A stretch of DNA of 64,000 nucleotides from Troglohyphantes excavatus (lineage: Eukaryota; Arthropoda; Arachnida; Araneae; Linyphiidae). Made by a program: the position numbers and the translations under genes. Numbering within the stretch: the first letter of the stretch is position 1; the number at the start of each line of letters is the position of its first letter. The stretch spans positions 68,574,649 through 68,638,648 of the forward strand of contig OZ010667.1 in assembly GCA_963932185.1 (NCBI GenBank). Direction: 5' to 3'. Under the pieces are notes generated by a model. The model saw only the letters and a list, made by a program, of their open reading frames with translations. It did no database searches and had not been told where the DNA came from. This document shows positions 1 through 14,200 of the stretch, in pieces.

Positions 1-2042
1 TGCACTAACATTTTCGACCACGGGCCGCCACTGCAAAAAGTTTCATAATTAGAAGTATTTGATGCAACCCTCAATTGTTCCCAGAACTACTTGTGTAAAC
101 TTTGATGGAATTAAGTAGATATCTTTATAAAACTTAATAAATTATTCAGAGTTTAACTAAAGATTTATATTTTTAGATTTGTGATTACGTAGACAAAAGT
201 TTTGGGTGTATTTTTTTTGGTTGAGAATTTTACTCCTATTTTTAATATGAATGCAATTAGCAAGTTTCGGGATATAAACAACTTATCATTACTACTAAAT
301 TTGGTTAAAAGACTGCAATTATAAAAGTGATTTGATTCAATTTTGAAGTTTTTTTTTCTTTTCAAAATGTGGAAGTTGTCTTTATTTTCCGCTTTTTATT
401 AAACTATTGTTTGGTTTAGCAAGCTATTTGTTATAAACTGATATTTATTAATACCAAGCTCAGCAAAAAATATCTGGCAATATGCTGACAATTTTTGTGA
501 ATGCTGTATTTTTATAACCAATGCCTTCAGTCATATTCTATTATGTTTCTTTAAAAGTAGACATATGTTCTTCAAGTATTTTTACATACGTTAATTTTTT
601 AAAAAAGCAAATATTGGTGCAAAAATGCACTTTTACAAAACAGTACTATTGTTGTACGGTTTAAAAATGGAATTTGTTCATATCTAGTGAATATATACAT
701 TTTTAATTTATGCAGTCTATTTAAGAAAAGGAGTATAAAGTACATATTTAGAATTGTCTAAAAACAGTGACAATAAAAATAATATCAATTTGTAATATTA
801 CTTGCATTTAATAAAATGCCTTTGTTGCAATTTGTTTAACGTTTGTCGCAATTTACTGCTTTTAGTCATCTTTGCTAAATATGTGCATAATTGAGGAGAC
901 TATTTAGGATACTATTTTTTATCTCTGAGGAGACTATTTAGGCTACTATTTTTTATGTCTGAGGATACTAAAGCTACTATTTTCAAAGGTACAACTCGGT
1001 GGCAGCCCTGCACACATAACATTTTTTTATTGTTATAGATAAAGTCTTACAAAAATCGGACTTGTTTATGCAATTCTTGGTGATCTGCCTTTTTGTGTCC
1101 AAATGTAAAATGCTAATTAATTGAACATTATGCTGTCACATTATGATTAAGGATAGCAACAGTTTAACTAAACATTTATTCAAAATATTTGAAGCTTCGG
1201 AATTTCACAATATGTTTAATAAACAAACAAAAATAACTCTCATCCTAAGATTCCTTGATATTTTTTTATGAGACAGTGGACATCTCTTTGAAATATCAAA
1301 AGGGCATCTTGGAAAATCCAATTTCAAGCATTGCTAATTTTTAGTATAGGGTTATCACTTCATTTACATTATAATTTATTATGTGTTTGGTAATCCCAAC
1401 CATTGTCAATCACCCATTGTGTAGCTCTAGTGTGATGTTAATGCAACCAAACCAAGCAAAGGGTAAATTGCCACCCCATTCTCTAAAATTAGATCGAACA
1501 GTCGATTGTGGCATAATAGTTTTAGTTAAATATGCAACAGATTAAAATTAAGTTAAATATGATTAGTGATAAAACTGATATCAATTCGACCAAGATCCAG
1601 CAGGAATGTCAACCCTTTATTTGGTGGCAGTATATATATATATTTTTTATTAACTTTCCAAGTCAGTACAAATAGTTTAATTTGTTAATTAATTACAATT
1701 TTTTAAAAAAAATCATTAGTTATGTCATGTTAGCAGTTTGATTGGGGTTCACTTCCTAGCTTCAAAACACTTTTTTTTACAAAGAACATACTAAAGTTGT
1801 TAAAACTTAACCATATTAGCATTGATGAAAGAAGAAGGAAACATTCTTATGATTTCCTTAAACAGAATCGCACAGATATAAAATCAGAATCGAATACAAT
1901 TTTTTTTGTATCGCTATTTGATGGATAATTGTAATAAAAAATGTTAATATCCGGCTACTGCTAATTATCCTGCCAAATGCAGCATGTTGGACAGATATCC
2001 GTAACATCCTTAATCTTTATATTGAATCAAATTCTTTTTCAG
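1..2042. other. Upstream intron sequence (no exon recognised)
   Basis: AT-rich sequence ending in a pyrimidine tract and AG at 2041-2042, just before the first recognised PEX13 exon. That exon is open back to its first base and enters in the phase that needs two bases from an earlier exon, so this stretch is most simply the end of an intron. The only repeat noted is a SINE tail at 1396-1455. Confidence 0.5.
1396..1455 (+). repeat. SINE tail fragment
   Basis: Contains the segment reading CCCATTGTGTAGCTCTAG followed by TGTGATGTTAATGCAACC. The same tail recurs at 28.8, 39.5, 44.9, 45.1, 46.0 and 50.9 kb, and in reverse at 18.2, 28.3, 45.3, 63.4 and 63.7 kb. Only the last 60 bases or so are present here. 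Confidence 0.6.
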
Positions 2043-2258
2043 TGGCCATAGTAACATTGACATGCGACGTTACCAAGAATTGGCAAACTTATCGATGCTG
2101 AATGCAACAAGCAGCATGCCAAACGCTATACCTCTGTCAAGCAGTTACTTACAACCTTCGTACAACTGTGGTTATCCTCCTTTGCCTGCTAGACGAAACC
2201 CTGTATCATCCTACGGCAGGATGGGAATGGGGGGCAGTTACTATAACCCCTACTCTAG
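2043..2258 (+). CDS. PEX13: PEX13 exon (first visible)
   Basis: Acceptor TTTTTCAG ends at 2042 and donor AG|GTATGA follows 2258. It encodes GHSNID, then MRRYQELANLSMLN and a Pro/Tyr/Gly/Ser-rich stretch ending GGSYYNPYS. The first base completes a codon begun upstream and the last two bases are completed by the next exon to give Arg. Confidence 0.85.
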
Positions 2259-5200
2259 GTATGATGAACAGCTTCTATTTGTAATTTTCCTTTTAATAAA
2301 AATAAATGTTCATTCCTGATAATAACTTTTTTGTTTGACAGGTTTTTTAGCTATAATGTATAAAAGAATAATAATTATTAACTTTTAGAAGGTGTGTGTT
2401 TGTTTTTAACATGCGGTTGCTGGTTGAAATATCAACCATCCTTCCTAAAAAGTTAAAAAATTTAATTATCTGTGTTCACTTTAGAAACGAAAAAGGGCAG
2501 AGCACTTCAATGTGTGCTTTTTTGTTAATAATGGGCAATTTGGTTAGCTATTGATGATTAAATACCTATCAAATTCAATCAAAGCTGAAAAAGGTATTTA
2601 AATAATCGTAATGAACCTTCAAAAATTATAGTTCCATAATCAATGTCATTAATAATTGTGCTGTTGAATTGGAAGTTTTTAAAATGGTTGTTTTCTTTCG
2701 ATTGACTATAAATATGTAGTTGAATAATTGTAGAAACAAATTAAAAATGAATTTAAAATTTTTTAAATGTGCAGAAAATCTTAAATTTTCCATCTTATAA
2801 AAATAGAAAAAAAATGTGTGCTAAAATGCTGATTTTTACTAAATTTGGGAACTCTAGTTTGCTGATGATAGCCAAATACCTAATAAAAGAAAGTAAAATT
2901 GGATAAAATCAAGCAACACTGAAAAATGGCAATAAATCTGCAAAAATAATAATAAAAGTAGGAGTAATCATGGCCTCAAATGATGATTTTTCAATATCAT
3001 TGATTATCAAATACCTGATAAATGTAATCAATGCTAAAACATGGTACTAAAAGGAAGCAAGCTTTTTCCATCTCGAAAGTCTGTGGCAAATCCTGTTTTT
3101 AATTATCACATATTTTGTTAAGAAAGGAAAAACTTGTTTTGTTACTGAAGGGGAAAAAGTATGAGAATGGATATTTTCATAAAATGGTCATATAAATGAG
3201 ATTTTTTTAAGAGCAAGAAGGTGGTGATTTATGAATAAAAGGGTGCAATTTTCAAGGTAAAAGGGTGGGCGGGTGAGCCATCCTTTGAAACATGCCTAGG
3301 CTGAACACTTTAATTATTTAAAAAGTGTTTATTTTATGAAACTACAATCGTGTTTAAGTTTTCTTTCTAATAATCTTTTTAAACATACTGGGTGGTTAAT
3401 ATTAAAGTATTCTTATGAAGAGCCCTGTAGAGAAAAAATATTGGCCATAATAAGGATGAATCTTTATGGTTCAGAAAATTGGGAAACAAAGTTCAATGTT
3501 TATTCAATCTTGGTACCACCTTAAAGGTAAGGAATTGGGGAATATTATAGAATAAAGAAATATTTTGTAATTTTTGACCGATTTCCATTTTTTCTAGTGT
3601 GTATGAGTAGATATTTTCATAAAAAAGAAACTGCCGGATATCCGGCAAAATCCAATTCGGATATCCGATATCCGGTTTGTAATGTGCGTCGGATATCCGG
3701 TATCCGGCAAAAGCACTATCCGGTTCATCCCTAGTTTTTACACCTTGGATAGTACCACGACTGATTTCAAATCGCATGTTACAAATTTTAATTACTACAA
3801 TTATTGTTTAATATCCTAAAATTCACTGCCATATTTTATTGCATTCTTGCTACAAATTTTCAGTTTTCTGCTACAATTTGTTTTATTTCTGCTCCAAAAC
3901 GCTACAATTTGTTGCGTTACTGCTACAAATCTTCAGTTTTGCTGCTACAATTTGTCGTGTTTCTGCTCCAAAACTTAAATTTTGCTGCTCCAAACTGGTC
4001 TTTAGCACTTCCCATCCCTGAAATTATATAAAAACAATAGTTCCATTAATAAGATAGGGGGATGACGTTGTGGACAGTGTTGAACAGAAACAGCATAATT
4101 CAACTGTTGACTAAACTGTTGTTTCTTCAACATAGTGACACATTAAATACTACCAATGATGTCTTTTTACAGCCTTCTTGCCTTTCATGTGTAAAATGTT
4201 CCAGATGCATTAATTTAATTAAAATTTGGTGTTTGTGACTATTGTCAGCGTCAGTTACATACTTGTACCACTTAAAATTCACATTTAATATGCCTCCTGA
4301 ATGTCAAGCCATTTATGCTTTTTAATAGAAGTGTTTATTTCTCTATACTTATCAGTAAAGTTTTTTTACTATTTTTTTTCCAGCATCATTCGTTTTTCCA
4401 TTCGCAATGAATATCACTGTTTTTTTTCTCTACAGTGCTCTGAATAGTGATACTTTAATTGTAATGAAACTGAACAAGGGAACAACATGTAAAAGAAAGA
4501 ATATTATTAAGTGCACTGTTTTGAAATTAAAAAAATTAAGTTTTTTTTTAACATTTTGTCATAAATTAAACTGCACATTTTTATGGGAATTTGCAGGGGA
4601 AAAATGTGTGCATAAAGAAATGGAAAAAATTTCATCTTTGAAATGTTGACAGATGTGAAAATTTGCGCAAATGTTTTTATTGATTTTTTTTACAGATTTG
4701 TGTTGTAAATAACCATTTGGCCCCAACTACGATGTCATTAAAAAACTGTTTTGTAGTGTTTTTCTATGGAATTGTAGTTTTTCTAAACTTTGTCCTTTGC
4801 TATATGTTTGTTTAAAGCTTATCAAGCATGAAAATTTGAAAAATTTCATTTACTATAAAATAACAAATACATGAGTGAGCCAAATTCCTTACTTCTAAGT
4901 GAACCCTTTTGTCCACAGTATTTTATTAAATCTACACAAAATCAAATTTTTCCCCCCATAAAAGTTGTTTTCATCTCTATGTAATTATTATTAGGTATCC
5001 AAACAACATGTACTCGCCGGGATATGGTGGATTACGAATGTCATCATACGGGCAATATGGCGGCGGTCCTGCTGAAATGAGCTCCTTCATACAGATGGCA
5101 GAAGAGAGCACGAGACCTGCCTTTGAATCCATCGAGTCGGTTGTGGAGGTCGTTAGCTCTATCAGTATGATGCTGGAGTCTACTTACCATGCTGTTCACA

Positions 5201-8200
5201 GCTCCTACAGTGCCATTCTGGGGGTCGTTGAGCAATTTTCTCGCTTGAAAGACCACCTGGCCCAGATGCTGTCTATTCTTGCTCTGCTACGGGGATTGAG
5301 GTGGCTCTGTTTGAAAGTTCTTTATCTCATGAGTAAGTGGTTTTTTTTAATCAATTTTTAAATAAATGCCAAGCAACTGTAACCTAAGGACAGTCTAGAC
5401 TTGTGAGGGAAAATAAAGATGACCTTAAAAAATCAGGAAATAGTCAAGGAACATATAAAGGCTATATGCAAGTCAATTAAACTAATAACGATATTTTTTT
5501 TGACTTTTAGAAACTAAAAAGAGATAATTTGTCTCATTATTCAGAATATATTTTCTATCGCATGTAACAAGGTTCATACTGTTCTTAGGAACTTCTTATT
5601 TTTGTTTCATGGTCATAAGAGCTCTTATAAAGTACTTTGAAACTCCTTATTTTTCTCCAAAGGGTCCTTAGAAATCAGGTTAGCAAAATTTCTTAGAAAG
5701 TCCTTAAAATAAATGTAATTTAAATCATTTTGCTAAAAATATTTAATCTTAATGTGTACTAAATACAACTTCAGTGTTCACTCTAGAAATAAAAAGGGGC
5801 AGGGCATTGTTAGAAGGTAAAGGGCACTTCAAAAACATGTTTAGGGTGGGCGTGGCCGACCTGGACACATCGGACCCGTGACCAAACAAAAAAAAGTTCC
5901 CATTTATTGGTTGACATTGCGCTAGAGCTGCATTTGGGCTATTGTTGACGGTTTGGGGCGTATTTCAAAGGAAAGATCTGTACAAAATTGATGTCTCTTT
6001 ATGAAGATACTACTTAAAATTCAAAATTGGACATTTAAAAATTAATGTTTTCCTTAAAAACCAAATCTGTAAGTAGCCCTAATCAGAGCCCTTACAAAAC
6101 TGATAAAAAGGCTACTTAAATCCAAAATTTGGTAATAAAATGCCTAGTCTTGCAATTTCGCTCCAAACCATCTTCACTTTAAAAAAAAACACAGGAAAAA
6201 AACTTAGTATTCCATTTGGGGGGGCACAGGCAACACAACCAATAGGATTCGTGGAATGCCCTGGGCACGAAATTATTGCGGAATTATTGTGATTTTACAA
6301 CATGCTTAGTTAAAAAGGAGTTTGTTTTTCTGCTGTCATAAATAACTTAATTCCAATTTGCACAAATATTTTTTTTAATCGATGTCTTTTTTAAAGACAG
6401 CTAGGGAAAAAGGCAAGAGGGGCAGAATTTTTTTAAAAGAGGGCAGCATTTTTGAAAAAGGGACATGAGGGCGTGTTCAACTGTATAAATTTTTTATTTA
6501 TATATTTTAAGTTATTTCTTTCCCTTGCATAGAACAGATATTTCATCCAGTTGAGTGTAAACCAATCCTATTTTTATATCTTATAATATGATTTACATTG
6601 GGAAGGTCTAGTTTTTTTAAACTTTATTAAAAACTAAACTCCGCTAGCTGCTATAGAAAGGTTATGAAGAAAAAAAAGTTTAAATTAAGTTCAAACTGCT
6701 TACAAGTCTACTCCCTTGCCTTTTTAACTTGTACCCTATATGACCCAAATAACACACTGTGTTTTCAATATGTTGCAATAAATCCTTGTACATTCTTTTG
6801 TATCCTTAGAAAATCCTTACGAACTTTTTACTTATTAGTTTCTAAAAAGAATGGGAACCCTGTTGTTTCATATTGGTAAATTAATACACGATTAATTAGT
6901 TTCAGCAAAAATTTATCATAAATTCCAAGATGTATATACTTTAAATAAATATATATGGTGTTGTAAGAATTATCTTTACAACTTTGACATGCAATAAAGC
7001 GTAGAAGAAATAAGATAGCTAAGTTATGTTGCTTGTTAATGTAACAGTAATATATGAAGTTTTATTGTACAGAGTTTTTTTTTTTCAAAACTATTAACAC
7101 ATCATTCAACGCACCATCCAAAACCTTTAACGCACTGAGCTTTCTCCTTAGGATGGGTGTATGAAAATTATTTTATAATACATTACGACATGCAATAAAA
7201 CCTAAATAAAATAAATAGATAAGTTATGATGCTTGTACATGTAATAGTAATTGGGTAAGGTGAGATAAAATGGAAAGTGTGGTATATAAGTATTAAATTA
7301 CCCATTGTTAACACATTTCAGCAAAAAATTAAATTTCTGTATGATTTAAATCAATTCCATTGTTTGTGTTTACAAAAAAAATTGCGATTGTGTGAAGCTT
7401 GAAAACTTTCATATATAAACTAGAGAAAAAACCTTTTGATAAATTCAAAAGAAAAATTTAGAAAAAATCTATTTTATTTAGTTTATTTTTCAATGATTTG
7501 TATGGGTTATCTGTATGGATATGGGTTATCAAATTATTAATGCTAAAGAATAGGAAATTTGAAAAAATTTAATGTTCTTCTAAAAAAAAGCAATGTTTGT
7601 GGAAACACATATATATTTGATATTTTGCACATCTCACAGATGGTTAATGTACTTTTTGTATTTTTAAATAGAGCTGAGGAAAGACAATCCATCGGACGAA
7701 TCAGCTTGGAACACGGCCGAGATGGCAGCTGGTCTCTCTTTGCCGCCCCTTCCAGATAAGGCAAATGGATCGGCCTGGCCCTTCCTCATGTTTGTAGGAT
7801 TGGTCATTGGAGCTCCGTGGCTCATGTTCAAGTTGTTATCCAAAACTGTGACTAAGAAACCTCTAGGTATGCATTTGCTGTTCATATATAACTTGCTGCA
7901 TATTGTTAGAATGTTTAATGGTTATTTTACAGTGAGTATTGCTATGTTGTATCACATTCAACAAATATAAATTTTCATTCATCATTTAATTTCGATTCAT
8001 CATTGCCCCTGAAAATTCTCTTTATTTTGATTAGGGATGAAACGGATATCCGGTAACTATCCGGTATCCGGCTGATTTTTAACTATCCGATATCCGGAAG
8101 TAAAGTGCCGGATATCCGATTTACCAAGCCAGATATCCGGATGAATAAAACAACTAAGATTTTTTTTGTGGCGGTCAATTATCTTTGCTTTAAGTATTTT

Positions 8201-11200
8201 CCTGAAAATTCTACCAGTGTATTAACAGTGTGCAGATTCTCCCTTGAATTTTTCTCGTTTTTAACTTTAAAATTCTATTAATTTTTTTTTAACGAATCGT
8301 TATGGTGGAGGGTCATAACATATCACAACTAATATAAAGTTGAAATAAAAATAAATTTCTCAAAAGTTTAAGCAAACTTGAGTTTTTATGTTTGGAATGA
8401 AAGGGCATATGGTAAAAATACAATTATTCAGAAATTAAGTGAAAGTGTACAAAACATACGCCCATTGTTAGCAGCACCCTAGAATAACCCTTTGTAAATA
8501 AAAAAAGTTTTTTGAATGTTTATTAAATCGATTGGTATCACCTTAAAGGTAAGGAATTGGGGAATATTATAGATGAAAAAAAAAATTGTAATTTTTGACC
8601 GATTTCCGTTTTTTCTAGTGTGTATGAGAAGATATTTTCATAAAAAAGAAACTGCCGGATATCCGGCAAAATCCAGTTCGGAAATCCGATATCCGGTTTG
8701 TAATGTGCGACGGATATCCGGTATCCCACAAAACCACTATCCGGTATCCCGCAAAACCACTATCCGGTTCATCTCTAATTTTGATACATCCATTGCATAT
8801 TTTAGTGTAAAAGAGATCTTAACTACAAAAATAATATATTTGATTGGCATTTTGTAGTGCCAGTTTCCTGTATTTTGCAGATGGATAGGTTATGTTTTTA
8901 GTAAATTTAATGCATATTATCTTGTTCGTAATGGTCGTTCTTCAATTTTGGTTTGGTTTTAGACATTTTATTATAAAATTTGCCACATTTTGCAATAAAA
9001 GCATTTTTTATAAATTAAAAAAAAAGTTGGAGGAATTTGCATCCTTATTAAAGTGCCCGAGAAAGATGTCTTTTTTTCTCAAAATAGCACCTTGCCCCTA
9101 TTCATTTCTAAAATAAATACTACATCTACACGATATATTTTTTTGCTACTTCTATAATTTTGCTATATAAAATGAATTTTTTAAAGTATTACAAAAGTGC
9201 CATTAATTTATGTAAAGGAACTGTGCCAGTAATGGACGAAAAAAGGTTTTACTTGAGCCTATGAACTTGTTGTAAATAAAAATGTAATAATACAGGGTTC
9301 CCACGGGTGCTTAAAAGTCCTTAAGAACTCCTTATTTTTGGTTTTCATTTTTAAGAGCCATTTAAAGTCCTTATTTTTGATCAAGAGTCCTTAAAAACTC
9401 CTTAATTTTCCTTCGCGACGAAGTTGGAATTTTTGAATTGTCAATTCTTACATTATCTCCAAACAAGTGCTTAATGTCGCTTTTCGGCACTACGGAATTT
9501 TATTGAACGATAAATATCGGACAAATCGGTTATATTTTCGCCAAGTGTGGGGTTTTGAGAGCTATCGAGTCTCAAGTGCGATTTCCTGTTCGTAGCGCAA
9601 ATGTGCAAAAAGGGATGGGAATTCTGCTCCAAAAGTGGTATCCTTGCCAACTTGCTACAAAACCACATTTATGTGTAATTCTCCACCAATTTTGTTTTAA
9701 ATCCTCGTTACATGTGCGTCAAATGAACCTTAATACTGCGTCTTGGTGCATGTTTCAGTTTGTCTGGCACTTGTCGAAGTTACGGCTACCTCATGAAGAG
9801 GAAATGAGAAAATTTAAGCACATTTTCTAAAGTTTAAATAGTGTTTGTAAGAATGTAAGGTACGAATGGCACGCTTTTATCTGTTGTACGGGGAGTATAA
9901 TTATGCAATACGGAAAGCACAGAAACGCGTGAATGTATAAGGATTGTGCGTCAGAATAAAAGGACTTGATTCCTGATGTCCAATTTTTTAGACAAAGGCA
10001 TTTCGTTACCATAACACATTTCCTCATTGGAATATCGGTTCATTTGCTTTATGACAAAAGTATGTAGAATCGATGCTCAATCTCGAAAAAAGGATATTTC
10101 AAAAGAATATAGCATCTTTAACATGTAGGAATATTTGCAATCTTCGTCAAATGGAGGTAATCACTAAACGCCTTCTGTTGCGATCGTCTTTGAAATGTTT
10201 ACAATTCTTTAGCACCTGATAAATATAAATACTTATTTTTCAGTATTTTCAATTTTATCGTGATTTGCTTTGCACTACCAAGGGGTTGTACTTTTTCGGA
10301 CCTAACCCGGAACCCGGAGTTTTTTTAATTTTCGGAACCCGGAATTAAGGGGGTATTAAAAACTTAGGAATGCAGAATTCTAGATTTTATTTTGATTAAA
10401 AATTTTGTCAACATTTCAATTTTAAGCACATTTTCTAAAGTAACATTTGTAAAATATTTAAGGTAATAACTTTTTGAGATTTGTCCGATTTTTTTATTTC
10501 ATTATTAAAAGACACTTTGTCATTGGAAAATCTCAGTTCGTTTGTTTTATGAAAAATCGATGCTCAATCAAAAAAAGAGATAATATCAAAAAAAAATTGA
10601 AACTTTAACATGTAAAAATATTTGCGATCTTTGTCAAACGGGGATGATATCACTCTATAGAAGAGATGATTATAACTATAATTTCGTCGTGTATCTGCCG
10701 AATGTAAACTTCAATTGGCGCTCTTTTGTATTTTTTTTCATTCATGAAGACCTTGAAATTGTACAAATTCACTAAACGCGATCTGCTGCGATCTTCGTTG
10801 GAAGGTTTTCAATCCTTTTGCATCTGATATACAAATTCATGTATTCCGTTATTTCCTGTTTTAACATGATTTGTTTTGCATTACTTAACAAAATTGCATT
10901 ACATTTTTCGAAAATATCATTTAATTCACGAAATTAAAGTTTAGAACTTGTCATTTTCAGTAATATAAAAGGATTTATTTTTAAAGAGGCTTTTTTCTTT
11001 TTTTTCATTCATGGAGACCTTGAAATTGTACAAATTCACTAAACGCGATCTTCGTTGGAAGGCTTTCAATCCTTTTGCATCTGATATACAAATTCATGTA
11101 TTTCATTACTTCCTGTTTTATCATGATTTGTTTTGCACTACTTAACATAATTGCATTACATTTTTCGAAAATATCATTTAATTAACGAAATTAAAGTTTA

Positions 11201-14200
11201 GAACTTGTCATTTTCAGTTATAAAAGGATTTATTTTTAAAGAAGCTTGTTTCTTTTTGTTGGGCTGGTATTATATTTCCAATTTAATTCTATTTTGTTTA
11301 ACCGTTTATATATATTATAAAATGAAATATTTTTATTTGAAACTTTCCTTTCTCACAAACCTTCCCACTTAAAAAAAAATGGCTTTTATTTAGCTTTTTG
11401 AAAGTTTCTCAAATTTCTTATTAAACTAATTTTTAAGGAAGTAACTTAGTATAATTTTTAATGATTTAGATTAACATGCTAAGAATAAGTACCAAGGTAT
11501 GATTTCTATAAATTTATTACTATCTAATAAATCTAGTTTTAGTGGAAAAGTTAAGGAATTTTATATCCGTTAGACAGTGGCAACCTTCTTAACTGGCTTC
11601 CTTTCACAAGGTATGCAAATTTGTAATATGTTGTTAGTGTTTTGGTTTATTATATAAACCACATTTTACTAAAAAATGCAACATATGAAAGTTAAGTATA
11701 TATTTTAAAATATTATATAAATTGATTAATTCTTAATTATTTTTTTGGTTGCATATTTTTAACTGCTTTTAAATAATTTCATTTAAAGCCTAACAGTTTC
11801 TATTTATTTGATAAAACAAATATAAACAGCAAAAGATACTTTGAAGGTTTTTACTCCTAGGAAGTACCAACCTTAAGTCTACCAACTTAACAAATTGCAT
11901 TAAATTTTTCGAAAATGATTGTTTACGACATCTTATTTCTATTCGGACTATTTACAAGACACTGTGAAACTACTTCGTTATTTCGGAATTTTGATCCTAA
12001 AACTATTTGATTGGATTATTTTTTGAAAGACTTTGTTTCTGTTAATAAATCCAAAAATAAATTATTGAGCTATGTAAAAATCATGGTAATTTTATCTCAT
12101 GGTCAGGCTACTGAGTATCAATAAATCATTAGAAGTGGAGAATTTTAAAGGAGAATCCTACATAGCATAAAGACTCATTTTTCAGACCACAAACAGTTCA
12201 AATGAAATACACAAAACTGTAATTTCAAAAGACATGAGAGAATTTGTTTATAACTCTAGACATAAAAAGTTATGCATATGGAAGAATTTCGTAATAACTT
12301 AAAAATGTCATATGTGCAAAAGAAAAAAAAACTTCAAATGGAAGAAGTGAATAACTTGAATTCAAAGAAAATATCCCTGGAAAGAGAAATTTTAACGTTA
12401 GAAAACACAGCAGAAAAATTAGCTAACGAGGCAGAAACTGTCAATGACATTTCTTTATTTATAAAAGCTAATATAGTTTGTGTAAGGAAATAAAATAAAA
12501 AATATTTGTGATAAAGGATAGGATATAGGAAAAAACTATTTCTGACAAAAAGAAAGATATCAACTGATTTTTCTGCCAATAACAAATGTAAAACTTGTTA
12601 AATTAAAATTTATGTCTTTTACATAGATGCAGCTTTAAACCCTCTGATAGAAAAGTCCTAATTTTTTTTTTATTATTTCTTAAGCTCATATTATATGATG
12701 ATGTATGTTGACATACCTTCAAACATTGCATTGGACGTCTTTTGTAAGTTATTACCAACATTGACTGCTCCAATTTGTCTTTAAAAAAATTCTACCTACA
12801 GAGAATCGCGATAACAAAGGGTCCTTAAAAACTTTTTTTTGGTCCTTAGAAAGTGCTTAAAAAGTCCTTATTTTTTATTTTGAAAAAAGAGTGGGAACCC
12901 TGTAATATATTTCATATTTTGATATTTGGGTAATTTAAAATAACTTATTAACACATTTATTTTTTGTTAATTTTTAATAGCCTAAATTACATCATACGGT
13001 TTTGCACTGAAGTATTTAATTGTGGATTTACATAATTTTTTAGTTTTAAATTCAAACATATTTATTATTCTTGTATACAAAAATCTATTTGAATACTTTG
13101 TTAGCCAAATGTATTTTTTGTGTATTTTGAAAAGTACCAATAAATGTGACGGTATTTGACTTTGTGTTCAATTCCATCTATGATCCATTTCAGATACAAG
13201 AGTTTTCAAAGACGAACAAGGGCGATATATGGTAACTACCGCTGCATTTGATTTCAAGGCAACCCAACGTGATGAATTGTCCTTCTCTGCAGGGGAAAAA
13301 CTCTATTTGTCTCCCAACAGTAAGTTCTACCCAATCTCTTCACATTGATGTTAGTATCTAAAAATTATCGATTTTTTAAGAGTATTACACAGATTAGATT
13401 TGTATAACACACACACTCTCTTCTTTATATATATATAGGTATAGATTTTTGACACCAACTAGTATCTAAAAATATTGATTTTTCAAGAGTATTAAAAATG
13501 ATTGTGATTTTTCAAAAGTATTACACAGATTTAGATTTGTATAACACACACTCTCACCTTTATATATAGGTATAGATTTTTGACACTCACTAGTATTTAC
13601 TAAAACTTACAAAAAGTTTTTATTTTTCCTTAAGTTCCTTATAAAGTTCCTTATTTTTAGATTTGCAAATGAGTATGAATCTTGTAAAGTCTTAAAATAT
13701 AAACATTTAATATTATAGTATTTAATTGTTTTGTCTTATTTTAGGCTATAGGACTTGTCAAAAGGGCTGGGTTTATGCCTGTAATTCAAAACAAGAGACT
13801 GGTCTCATTCCTTCCAATTACTTGGCAGTAAGGAAAAGTACAAAATGTACTCGAAATGCTCCCCAGTCATCCCAGCAAAGGCTGTACAAGGATGCGACTG
13901 CAGAAGACTCGCATCGGCCTAGTGAAGCTTTCGACTATTCCGCGAATGCAGCTGACAAATTTAACGAGGCTTTCGACTATTCGAAGAATTTGGTTGAGAA
14001 TACCAATATTCAGCCAACTAATCTTGACTATTCGAAGAATACAGGTGAGGAATTCAATAGTAAGCCGGATATTCGCGACTATCCTATAAAGTCAGCTGAA
14101 TACTTCAATTCTCAGCTTGATTCTCGCGACTATACACAGAATTCAGCTGAAAAATCCGATTCTCATCTGGATACTCGCAACTATTCGCAGAATTCAGTTG

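Larger units (their letters stand above)
9293..12902. mobile_element. Candidate dead hAT element, 3.6 kb
   Basis: Begins CAGGGTTCCCACGGG and ends GTGGGAACCCTG, giving a 12-bp terminal inverted repeat, with TCCTTAAAAAGTCCTT-type subterminal motifs at both ends. Flanking 8-mers TAATAATA and TAATATAT agree at the first five positions only. The interior holds tandem duplications and a coiled-coil frame near the right end that resembles the C-terminus of transposon-derived proteins. No intact transposase core is left. It could instead be two separate fragments. Confidence 0.5.

Noticed and set aside
5568..6862. Confident call of a complete CAGGGTTCCCAC-family element here
   Set aside because: Ends are decayed and flanking 8-mers do not match, so it is listed only at low confidence.
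7722..7970. Extension of PEX13 exon 3 past 7866 as a continuous frame
   Set aside because: The frame continues only because the intron start lacks an early stop. The donor CTAG|GTATGC and the correct phase of the exon at 13194 show splicing at 7866.
13726..13751. Use of the AG at 13750-13751 as the acceptor for the last PEX13 exon
   Set aside because: It would break phase with the donor at 13319; the AG at 13743-13744 keeps the SH3 frame.
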